Part shown: positions 1-5,724 of the stretch, piece after piece
How positions within the stretch are numbered: the first letter of the stretch is position 1
Layout of the letters: every line of letters begins with the position of its first letter
Source: Myxococcales bacterium
Lineage (GTDB): Bacteria > Myxococcota_C > UBA6777
Direction of reading: 5' to 3'
Assembly: GCA_027005175.1 (NCBI GenBank)
Contig: JALTMC010000015.1
Location: 1 to 7,994, forward strand
DNA: 7,994 nucleotides
Translations under genes and position numbers: made by a program
Notes under the pieces: model-generated
Told to the model about the DNA's origin: nothing
Database searches by the model: none
What the model saw: only the letters and a program-made list of their open reading frames with translations

Positions 1-1
1 G

Positions 2-1042
2 CTAGACCCCGAGCAAAATGGAACATTCTCCGATCACTATCTGGAGATCTCTTACGATCTGTCCAACGTTTTCTTCATCTGCACGGCCAATCAGCTGGAC
101 CCCATTCAGCCTGCCTTGCGTGACCGGATGGAGATCATCGAACTCTCCGGCTATACCTGGCAGGAGAAGTTGAACATCGCTATTGATCACTTGCTGCCCA
201 AGCAAGTGACCGATCACGGTCTCAAAGATGAACATATCGATCTGCAAGACAGTGCTTTGAAAGGCATTATTGAGAGCTATACGCGCGAAGCGGGTGTGCG
301 TCAATTGGAGCGAGAGATTCGCACCGTTTGTCGTAAGATCGCTGTGAGTGTGGCCAAAGGTGATGAGACCATCACGGAAGTCTTTGACGAAAATCTTCAC
401 GACTTCTTGGGGCAGCCAAAGCATTTTCCCGAAGCTTCTGAGCGAACCAAACTGCCCGGTGTGGCGACGGGTCTCGCCTGGACTCCGACCGGTGGTGACC
501 TACTCTTCATCGAAGCCACTCGTATGCCCGGCTCTGGTAAACTTACGATGACCGGTAAGCTGGGTGAGGTGATGAAAGAGTCGGCGGAGATTGTGTTGGC
601 TTATATCCGAGCCAACGCTGAAGATCTCGGCCTGGCCCCAGACTTCAACAAAAATTGGGACATCCATCTCCATGTGCCTGCCGGCGCTGTTCCAAAAGAG
701 GGCCCCTCGGCAGGGGTTGCCATCTTCTCCGCGATCAACTCCTTGTTGTCGGGCCGCCGGATCCGCGGCGATGTTGCGATGACTGGAGAAATCACTCTTC
801 GTGGTCGTGTCTTACCTGTTGGTGGTGTGAAGGAAAAAGTCCTTGCCGCACATCGTGCTGGGATTCGAAAAGTTCTTCTCCCCGAACGAAACCGAAAAGA
901 CTTGGAAGAGATTCCCGATGAAGCAAAGGCTGATCTTGAGTTCGCCTTTGTTGATCACATGGACTCGATTCTCTTCGAAGTCCTGGAACCTCTTCCCGGT
1001 GAGGCCACTGAAAATATACCCACCAAATCAGCAGAAGCCTAG
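2..1042 (+). CDS. lon: ATP-dependent protease Lon, C-terminal part (5' end outside window)
   Basis: Lon is a cytoplasmic AAA+ serine protease that unfolds and degrades damaged and short-lived regulatory proteins. The reading frame is open at the window edge, so the N-terminal substrate-binding domain and the Walker A and B motifs are not visible; this is a window cut and not a truncation. The visible 346 residues begin with LDPEQN, typical of the AAA+ module just after Walker B. They continue with the sensor-1 region (FICTAN), the arginine-finger segment (LRDRME) and sensor 2 (REAGVRQLER). The protease domain follows. The catalytic Ser lies in GPSAG (codon 707-709) and the catalytic Lys in GGVKEK (codon 830-832), so both dyad residues are intact, and MTGEITLRG sits between them. 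The C-terminus is a short acidic tail ending at TAG 1040-1042. The gene converges with pspA 24 bases downstream. Family assignment is near certain. Confidence 0.97.
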   Translation, partial: LDPEQNGTFSDHYLEISYDLSNVFFICTANQLDPIQPALRDRMEIIELSGYTWQEKLNIAIDHLLPKQVTDHGLKDEHIDLQDSALKGIIESYTREAGVRQLEREIRTVCRKIAVSVAKGDETITEVFDENLHDFLGQPKHFPEASERTKLPGVATGLAWTPTGGDLLFIEATRMPGSGKLTMTGKLGEVMKESAEIVLAYIRANAEDLGLAPDFNKNWDIHLHVPAGAVPKEGPSAGVAIFSAINSLLSGRRIRGDVAMTGEITLRGRVLPVGGVKEKVLAAHRAGIRKVLLPERNRKDLEEIPDEAKADLEFAFVDHMDSILFEVLEPLPGEATENIPTKSAEA

Positions 1043-1053
1043 CTTCGCGCAGT

Positions 1054-1070
1054 GTAACACATTGTTTTAC
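1054..1070. terminator. Weak imperfect palindrome between convergent lon and pspA
   Basis: The 17 bases GTAACACATTGTTTTAC are symmetric around position 1062 apart from one mismatched pair, and they overlap the pspA stop codon (TAA, read from 1069 to 1067). Lon and pspA converge here with only 24 bases between stop codons, so a bidirectional terminator would be expected. The stem is AT-rich and short, and there is no clear T-run on the + strand. Function is inferred from position only. Confidence 0.2.
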
Positions 1071-1810
1071 CAGTCGCTATCACGGGATAGGGCGGCGGGT
1101 TCTCGTTCTCGTTCTTTTTCTTTTTGAGCTTGGGGTTTGACTCCCATTTTGGCTTTGAGAGCGGCGAGTTCATCTTCCTGGCTGTTTTGAGACTCTTCCA
1201 TTCGTCGGAATTTTGCTTCAAGAAGGTCTGATTGTAGCTCCTGATTGAGTTCTTGGTGGGCGTCGGCCCTAGCTTCGAGTTCTTCGATCTTTTGAGACAT
1301 GCGATCCATGGTGTTAAAGGCAGAGCTGTCATTCACTCCCGCCATAGTCTCTTGCATTAATTGCTGAGCTTCTGCACGCTTTTTACGTGCCACGAGAAGA
1401 TTCTTCTTGCGGCCCGCTTCTTCTATCTTTTGTCGAAGCAGGTGAAGAGCTGCTTTGAGTTGGTCAACCGCTTGCTTCTGTCCTTCCCATTGCTTCAAGT
1501 ATTCTTCAGCGATGTGGTCGTGTTCGGCTTTGCGAACGAGAGCCTCTTTGGCGAGAGTATCATCACCGGCTTCCACGGCCCGCATCGCACGCTGCTCCCA
1601 AGAGTCGCTTTTTCGAGCCTCTTCCTGGTACTGCTTTTTAAGCTTCTTCTCATCTGCAATGGCACGTGCCACCTGACTTTGGGCCTCTTTCAACTGCTCA
1701 TTCATCTCGAGGAGAACTTGCTCCAAGATCTTCTCAGGGTCTTCCGCACGTGAGATTAATGCGTTGAGATTTGCCTTGATCACTCTGAACAGTCGCTTGA
1801 AAAAACTCAT
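1067..1810 (-). CDS. pspA: PspA/IM30-family membrane-stress protein
   Basis: The product has 247 residues and is almost entirely predicted coiled coil, as in PspA, IM30 and Vipp1. It starts MSFFKRLFRVIKANLNALI, the membrane-binding amphipathic helix of the family. The conserved stretch EDPEKILEQVLLEMNEQL follows at about residues 23-40, then long charged helices rich in Glu, Lys, Gln and Ala. Family members bind stored-curvature-stressed inner membrane, oligomerise and help keep it sealed. E. coli PspA is 222 residues; this one has a hydrophilic C-terminal tail from about residue 223 (KPQAQKEKEREREP) ending in Trp. The start ATG is the complement of 1808-1810, with GGAG (complement of 1821-1824) ten bases upstream. 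No pspB, pspC or pspF is visible nearby, and I found no sigma-54 site, so regulation probably differs from the enterobacterial psp operon. Assignment is strong; the exact PspA versus Vipp1 subtype is not determined. Confidence 0.93.
   Translation of the reverse strand: MSFFKRLFRVIKANLNALISRAEDPEKILEQVLLEMNEQLKEAQSQVARAIADEKKLKKQYQEEARKSDSWEQRAMRAVEAGDDTLAKEALVRKAEHDHIAEEYLKQWEGQKQAVDQLKAALHLLRQKIEEAGRKKNLLVARKKRAEAQQLMQETMAGVNDSSAFNTMDRMSQKIEELEARADAHQELNQELQSDLLEAKFRRMEESQNSQEDELAALKAKMGVKPQAQKEKEREREPAALSRDSDW
1099..1125 (-). repeat. Low-complexity hexamer run in the PspA C-terminal tail
   Basis: On the + strand, GTTCTC units pass into TTCTTT units, encoding alternating Glu with Arg or Lys (KEKEREREP) at the end of PspA. 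The run is in frame with the gene and lies outside the conserved helical core, so changes in unit number in multiples of six would keep the frame. This is a simple-sequence tract and no function is claimed. Confidence 0.6.
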
Positions 1811-1829
1811 ACTTATGATTCTCCGTTGG

Positions 1830-1848
1830 CTTGGGATTCCCTCCCAAG
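1830..1848 (-). promoter_or_regulatory. Stem-loop in the pspA 5' leader
   Basis: Arms CTTGGGA (1830-1836) and TCCCAAG (1842-1848) pair perfectly over 7 bp with a 5-base loop. In the pspA transcript the hairpin would sit 5 bases upstream of the Shine-Dalgarno GGAG (complement of 1821-1824) and about 20 bases upstream of the ATG. That position could affect ribosome loading or mRNA stability. The pairing is seen directly; a regulatory role is inference, and there is no T-run on either strand to suggest a terminator. Confidence 0.35.
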
Positions 1849-1929
1849 TTAATCGTCTTTGGCTTCTCTGGCAACTTCTACTTTGTTTTGATTCGAGTCT
1901 TCACTGAAAGAACCCCTGAAAACTATCGT

Positions 1930-1935
1930 ATTATA
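1930..1935 (-). promoter_or_regulatory. Candidate -10 box for pspA
   Basis: The - strand reads TATAAT here, a perfect match to the sigma-70 -10 consensus. It would give a pspA leader of about 110 bases. No convincing -35 hexamer lies 16-18 bases further upstream; TTGAAA is only 6 bases away and therefore cannot serve as one. An activator-dependent promoter is possible. An interrupted inverted repeat (CAAG-TGG-CTTG, 1945-1955) lies in the expected -35 neighbourhood. Confidence 0.3.
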
Positions 1936-2043
1936 GACTTTTTTCAAGTGGCTTGGGGTTTTTCCGTGATTCCGTTGTATGAACAAGGTAGGGATGCCGT
2001 TATTTAGGGGCAATGAGGTATATTTGTTTGATGTGATAAGATA

Positions 2044-2073
2044 TTGACGCGACTTGTAACACGAACGTAAGAT
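2044..2073 (+). promoter_or_regulatory. Candidate sigma-70-type promoter for the chimeric gene
   Basis: TTGACG (2044-2049) matches the -35 consensus at five of six bases. TAAGAT (2068-2073) matches the -10 at four of six, with an 18-base spacer. Transcription would start about 30 bases upstream of the ATG at 2113. This is the best pair I could find by eye in the region, but such matches are common by chance. Confidence 0.3.
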
Positions 2074-2112
2074 AAGCTCGATGGAATTGAGGATTTTCGA
2101 ACTACCCCTGGC

Positions 2113-5109
2113 ATGAGTGATGAGATGGCACAAACCAAGGTCCTGTTAGTTGAAGACAACCAAAGAATTTGTGCTCAACTTCGATCCCTACTCGAATCGA
2201 TGAATCTGGAAGTCCATACAGCAACCACTGGAATTGAGGGCTTGCTGATATACAATCGTGAACTTCCTCAGCTTGTGATTATGGAACAGTTTCTTCCGTT
2301 CTTGTCTGGAGAAGAGCTGGTTCAACGACTGAGAACACAGGTCTCTCTGGCTGAAGTTCCTGTGATCATCATAACATCCTCTCGATTTGGTGCTCTGACT
2401 GCAACGGTTCGCTCTCAAGTCAATGCTATTTGTCAAAAACCCTTGCGGGCACAACAGTTTCGGGAGGCCGTCACACAGACACTCTTGCAAACGGCGGGAA
2501 CATGTCGTCCCTCTCCTATTCCTGGATTGCACGAACCGGAGCAGTTTTATTTGGCTTGGGGGGAACTTTCCCAGACCCCTTTCTCTATGCTGATGTTTCA
2601 GCTCCGTCAGCAGCAGCTTACTGGAGTGCTCACGCTCTCTCTACCACAGGGAGACCGGCGATTCTCCTTTCGTCAAGGAGAGCTTGTGTATGCAGAGTCG
2701 TTGATCCCTGGGGAGATGTTTACACAGTTCTTGTGCAAACGTCTCCCCAACCGTATCGAAGAAGTGACTTTGGAAAATACGGTAGCTGGCACGGGGGGGC
2801 GAGCTGTTTTACAGAGAGAAGCGATTCTTCGAGCGAGGCTCTTGCATGAAGATGAGATCAATCCTCTCTATCAGCTATACCTTGAAAATGTTGTCATTCG
2901 CAGCCTCTTTTTAATGCAAGGTCCTTACCAGTTTCTGGATGATAGCGCGTATGTCTTTCGCTCTTCTTCTGTCCCTATCAATGTCCTCTTGCTTCTCTTT
3001 GAGGGGGTCCGCCGGTATTATATGCCACAAAAACTACTTCAGGCGTTGTCTCCTTATCATCTGTATCGTTGTCATATCTCGCCTCTGTACGAGCAACAGA
3101 TCTCCTCGCTGATTCCTCATTTTCAGAATATCTCCTTTGCGCCACATCGACTCTCGGGTCGGACTGTGCAGCAATTGTTGCGGGAGTTTACCTCAAACAC
3201 TGCGCTCTCTGCACAGCTGCTTCAGACGTTGTCTCTGGCTCGTTTGTTGGTCTTCCAAGGCCCCGATGGAACGATGGGGCAGCCTATGATGTCTGCCACA
3301 AGTGGCCCTGTTGTATTTGAGGGAGCCTTGTCTCCCTTGGGAGGATTGTTTGAACCTCCTGTGGATGCGCCCCGTTCTTCTATGGGAAATGCAGACTCTT
3401 TTTCGCTCCAAGGGAGAACTCCTCAACGGGTACACTCTCCTGGTCTCCCCATGGGATCGACTTCCTCGAAATCGGCTGCGATGCGAGTTCTGGACGCAGC
3501 TTCTATGACCTCTCCCGAGCATGTTGGAAGTCGTTTGCCTTCTCCTTTGCGGGGTCCTTCTTCTCCACAGAATCCTGCCTCCATGGCATTTAATGGTCCG
3601 ATCCCTGGACTTCAAAAACATCCAACTTTTGTTGAGTCTCTTCCGGTGATGAGGGCTGCTTCTCAACCGGCTGAATCATCACAACACAGCTCTGCCATCG
3701 GTTCGAATCGAGAAGCTCATCTTGGTGCTTTGGCGGGAGAAACCCCCAATTCTTCTGGTTCTCCCATTCATCCTCAGCCCGCTGAGACAGCGCCTGCGGT
3801 AAAAGTCGCGAGTGTTGACCCAAATGGGTTGTTAACCTCTGTTGTGCACCCTGTTGAATCTCAACAAAGGGGAAGAGGGAGTCTTGGCCAGCCGGTGGGG
3901 CAAACGGTCCAGCCGGTGGGGCAAACGGTCCAGCTGGTGGGGCAAGCGGTCCAGCCGATGGCCCCACCAAGTTTGTCGTTTCAAGGGGAGGCCACAGTTC
4001 GACTGCAGACTCCTCCCACTGCGACTCCATTTTTGCAAGCGAACCCCGAGCTTGATGTTGTGGTTGGGACCCCATGGATGAAGCCTGAGCCCACGACTCC
4101 TCTCTCTCCACAGCCAAACCATCATTCGATGGTTCAAGGGTCTGCTCTTCCTCTGATCACTCCTTTGGCTTCCAGCCCAGCCTCTTCCAGTATCGCTCCT
4201 GTCGTGGCTCCAGGTATGGTTGTTCCTTCAGCTATTCCATTGATTCCTGAGATACCCGTCTCTGACGCTCTCCACTCTGTTGCTTCAGAACCAGCAACTC
4301 CCTTGGTTCCTCCCTTGTCTGAGGACACCGACTACCATGCTACACCTTTAATTGCAGCTTCACCGAGGCCAGCGCGAGAGGAGCCGTTGATATCTGGAGA
4401 TGCCTCTTCTTCCATGAAAGGGGAGAGAGAGGAGACTCCCAAGCTCTCCTGGTCTGCACAGTTGGATATTGATTTTCTACGTGTTCAATCGGATAACTTC
4501 TTCCTGGTTCTCAATGTCTCGGAGGAGGCGACGAATGAAGATATTCAAATGTCGTATCGCTCTATGTCTGAGCACTATCGCCCTGAGCGTGTTCAGCGCG
4601 ATGGCAACCCAGAGCAACGAACAAAGGCAGGTGAAGTGCTTCGACGGAGTTCGCAAGCTTATACGATCTTAACGGACCCTCATGGGAGACAGCGATTTGA
4701 AACCCAACTAACTGAGCATAAAAAGAAAATCAGGAATCGCTTGATCTACTCGTTAGAGCAGTTTCGCCAGGGAGAGGTTTGTCTCGAACAAGAGAGATTT
4801 CGTGAGGCTGAAATATTTTTTAAGTTTGCAATGGAAGCCAACCCCAAAGAGCCCGTCTACTTTCTGCGTTTGGGTTGGTCGATTTATCAGCAAAAGAGCC
4901 TCGATCCCCTTAAAAGGCTGCTTGCACGTTCTTATATCGAACGTGCAGTAAAGATGAGTCCTATTTTTGAGGACGCCTACTTGTATCTGGGTATGATCCA
5001 CAAAGAAGAGGGGGCCTTTGAAGAAGCCGCTTCCTTGTTTCAAAGAATTTTGTTATTAAACCCAGGGAACATAGAGGCTTATGAATTGTTGGGAGAAGTT
5101 TCTCGATGA
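2113..5109 (+). CDS. Chimeric regulator: pseudo-receiver, PATAN/DUF4388-like, disordered linker, degenerate J-domain, TPR
   Basis: A 998-residue protein with no signal peptide or membrane segment, so probably cytoplasmic. Residues about 7-127 form a CheY-like receiver: KVLLVEDN with acidic pair E14-D15, T88 in IIITSS and K109 in CQKP are kept, but the phospho-acceptor Asp is Glu (E58, in VIMEQFLP). Residues about 153-300 resemble the PATAN (DUF4388) domain, with LTGVLTL followed by FRQGELVYA. Residues about 385-775 are Pro/Ser-rich, low-complexity and probably disordered, with a heptad tandem repeat at about 593-615. Residues about 785-866 look like a J-domain (NFFLVLNVS, then YTILTDPHGRQRFE), but HPD is replaced by R823-P824-E825. 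From about 889 to the end there are TPR-like helical pairs (LYLGMIHKEEGAFEEA). An adaptor or scaffold role is inferred. ATG 2113 and in-frame ATG 2125 are both possible starts; neither has a good Shine-Dalgarno, and 2125 gives the more typical receiver N-terminus. Confidence 0.85.
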   Translation: MSDEMAQTKVLLVEDNQRICAQLRSLLESMNLEVHTATTGIEGLLIYNRELPQLVIMEQFLPFLSGEELVQRLRTQVSLAEVPVIIITSSRFGALTATVRSQVNAICQKPLRAQQFREAVTQTLLQTAGTCRPSPIPGLHEPEQFYLAWGELSQTPFSMLMFQLRQQQLTGVLTLSLPQGDRRFSFRQGELVYAESLIPGEMFTQFLCKRLPNRIEEVTLENTVAGTGGRAVLQREAILRARLLHEDEINPLYQLYLENVVIRSLFLMQGPYQFLDDSAYVFRSSSVPINVLLLLFEGVRRYYMPQKLLQALSPYHLYRCHISPLYEQQISSLIPHFQNISFAPHRLSGRTVQQLLREFTSNTALSAQLLQTLSLARLLVFQGPDGTMGQPMMSATSGPVVFEGALSPLGGLFEPPVDAPRSSMGNADSFSLQGRTPQRVHSPGLPMGSTSSKSAAMRVLDAASMTSPEHVGSRLPSPLRGPSSPQNPASMAFNGPIPGLQKHPTFVESLPVMRAASQPAESSQHSSAIGSNREAHLGALAGETPNSSGSPIHPQPAETAPAVKVASVDPNGLLTSVVHPVESQQRGRGSLGQPVGQTVQPVGQTVQLVGQAVQPMAPPSLSFQGEATVRLQTPPTATPFLQANPELDVVVGTPWMKPEPTTPLSPQPNHHSMVQGSALPLITPLASSPASSSIAPVVAPGMVVPSAIPLIPEIPVSDALHSVASEPATPLVPPLSEDTDYHATPLIAASPRPAREEPLISGDASSSMKGEREETPKLSWSAQLDIDFLRVQSDNFFLVLNVSEEATNEDIQMSYRSMSEHYRPERVQRDGNPEQRTKAGEVLRRSSQAYTILTDPHGRQRFETQLTEHKKKIRNRLIYSLEQFRQGEVCLEQERFREAEIFFKFAMEANPKEPVYFLRLGWSIYQQKSLDPLKRLLARSYIERAVKMSPIFEDAYLYLGMIHKEEGAFEEAASLFQRILLLNPGNIEAYELLGEVSR
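3888..3960 (+). repeat. 21-bp tandem repeat inside the linker of the chimeric gene
   Basis: Three complete 21-base units occur at 3888-3908, 3909-3929 and 3930-3950, followed by a 10-base partial unit at 3951-3960. The first two units are identical and the third differs at two positions. The repeat is in frame and encodes heptads of the form QPVGQTV starting at residue 593. The near identity at DNA level indicates recent expansion by slippage or unequal recombination in a part of the protein that tolerates length change. Confidence 0.9.
4923..4947. repeat. Perfect 9-bp inverted repeat within the TPR-coding region
   Basis: Arms TGCACGTTC (4923-4931) and GAACGTGCA (4939-4947) are exact reverse complements with a 7-base AT-rich loop. 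The structure lies inside the chimeric gene, about 160 bases before the dtd start. It could form an RNA hairpin or be a dyad binding site. By a simple count, one such perfect 9-bp pair with a short loop is not very improbable in 8 kb, so significance is modest. No T-run follows, which argues against an intrinsic terminator. Confidence 0.6.
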
Positions 5110-5558
5110 AAGTGGTGTTACAGCGTGTAACTTGGGCTGAAGTGAAAGTTGACGGTGATGTTGTTGGGAGGATCGGTCCTGGTTTATTGGCATTGGTTGG
5201 ATTGGGTGAGGGTGACAAACAGGCCGACCTTGTGTGGATGGCCCGGAAGGTCGTACATCTACGTATCTTTAAAGATGATGCAGGGAAAATGAATCGATCT
5301 CTGTTAGACTGTGGTGGCGACTTGTTGGCTGTCAGTCAGTTCACATTGTATGCTGATTCACGAAAAGGTCGTCGTCCTTCCTTTGTAAAGGCTCTTCATC
5401 CCGAACAAGCTAACCCCATGTTCGAACGATTTGTGACCATGCTGACGGAGTATGGAGTGAACGTTGAAACAGGGCGATTTGGAGAGAATATGGATGTCTC
5501 CCTTTGCAATCAAGGTCCTGTTACCATTATCCTAGAAAGTGAATGCTTTCACTCCTGA
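5106..5558 (+). CDS. dtd: D-aminoacyl-tRNA deacylase (DTD)
   Basis: The product of 150 residues matches the usual length of DTD (about 145). DTD hydrolyses D-amino acids, and glycine mischarged on tRNA-Ala, from tRNA in the cytoplasm as a dimer, protecting translation from wrong-chirality residues. Family signatures are complete: the N-terminal MKVVLQRV strand, the SQFTL motif at residues 77-81 (active-site side), RPSF at 90-93, and the cross-subunit Gly-cisPro motif in NQGPVT (G137-P138). The usual N-D-G-P-V-T is here N-Q-G-P-V-T, a mild variation. The ATG overlaps the TGA of the upstream chimeric gene (ATGA, 5106-5109), and GGGAG at 5091-5095, inside that gene, serves as a Shine-Dalgarno. 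Translational coupling is therefore likely. The stop codon region overlaps the first copy of a 32-base direct repeat. Confidence 0.96.
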   Translation: MKVVLQRVTWAEVKVDGDVVGRIGPGLLALVGLGEGDKQADLVWMARKVVHLRIFKDDAGKMNRSLLDCGGDLLAVSQFTLYADSRKGRRPSFVKALHPEQANPMFERFVTMLTEYGVNVETGRFGENMDVSLCNQGPVTIILESECFHS

Positions 5559-5580
5559 CATGAGTCTTTCTGCCTATGTT
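5549..5580 (+). repeat. Imperfect 32-bp direct repeat, copy 1
   Basis: This copy spans the last dtd codons and the start of the following gap. It matches 5620-5651 at 26 of 32 positions with no gaps, at a period of 71 bases, sharing cores such as TTTCTGCC. The period is not a multiple of three, so the similarity is not explained by a repeated peptide. Its origin is unknown. A short hairpin (AGTGAA/TTCACT, 5538-5553) overlaps the left edge. Confidence 0.6.
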
Positions 5581-5619
5581 AGAGAGAATGTTCTTACTTT
5601 CTGTCTCTCGTATCGAGTC

Positions 5620-5651
5620 TCACTTCTGGCATGGGTATTTCTGCCCAGGTT
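5620..5651 (+). repeat. Imperfect 32-bp direct repeat, copy 2
   Basis: Second copy of the 32-base unit, 71 bases after copy 1 and about 75 bases before the hydrolase start. The six differences are four transitions and two transversions, consistent with an old local duplication or with paired binding sites. Together the copies occupy much of the 166-base dtd-hydrolase gap, which otherwise holds no confident gene. Confidence 0.6.
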
Positions 5652-5665
5652 GGGGGGTCTTTTTT
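5644..5665 (+). terminator. Possible weak intrinsic terminator after dtd
   Basis: CCC (5644-5646) can pair with a G-run at 5652-5657, and six T residues follow at 5660-5665. The stem is only 3 bp, or about 4 bp if TGGG/CCCA just upstream is used, so the prediction is weak. If it works, it would end the chimeric gene-dtd transcript before the hydrolase. Confidence 0.2.
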
Positions 5666-5714
5666 GAAGGCCTCGTTGAGTGGTTCTTTCAGCCATGATC
5701 GTATGGGCTGCATA

Positions 5715-5720
5715 AAGGTG
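5715..5720 (+). promoter_or_regulatory. Ribosome binding site that supports the GTG start of the hydrolase
   Basis: AAGGTG lies 4 bases before GTG 5725, with its AGG core 6 bases before. An in-frame TAA at 5713-5715 prevents any earlier start, and the next in-frame ATG (residue 57) would remove the oxyanion HGF motif. GTG 5725 is therefore the only sensible start. Confidence 0.6.
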
Positions 5721-5724
5721 TACT

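Larger units (their letters stand above)
1811..2112. other. Divergent intergenic region between pspA and the chimeric regulator gene
   Basis: These 302 bases lie between two genes that point away from each other, so both promoters should be here. I see a perfect 7-bp stem-loop near pspA (1830-1848), a TATAAT on the - strand (1935 to 1930) and a TTGACG/TAAGAT pair on the + strand (2044-2073). The 8-mer GGCTTGGG occurs at 1828-1835 and again at 1950-1957. A TTG-started frame of 94 codons runs through it on the - strand, but it has no recognisable domain and overlaps the start of the neighbouring gene, so I do not call it. Confidence 0.7.

Noticed and set aside
2-115. Apparent Lon start at ATG 128 or a truncated Lon
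   Set aside because: The frame remains open to the window edge and encodes conserved AAA+ sequence upstream, so the gene simply continues outside the window.
2-424. 140-codon open frame on the - strand opposite lon
   Set aside because: Lies fully antisense to highly conserved Lon sequence and shows no family features.
1849-2133. 94-codon TTG-started frame on the - strand through the pspA upstream region
   Set aside because: No recognisable domain, a rare start codon, and overlap with the beginning of the chimeric gene; the region is better explained as promoter DNA.
3193-4117. Long open frames on the - strand (157 and 175 codons) opposite the chimeric gene
   Set aside because: They mirror the biased Pro/Ser codons of the linker, are low in complexity and have no domain; the + strand frame is continuous and domain-bearing.
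2113-5109. Reading the chimeric protein as a polarity or gliding-motility factor because some myxobacterial motility proteins have pseudo-receivers
   Set aside because: The analogy rests only on a degenerate receiver and a long linker; no neighbouring motility gene supports it.
5626-5643. Possible sigma-54 -24/-12 site (TGGCAT ... CTGC) in the second direct repeat copy
   Set aside because: The distance between the GG and GC elements is about three bases too long for a sigma-54 promoter.
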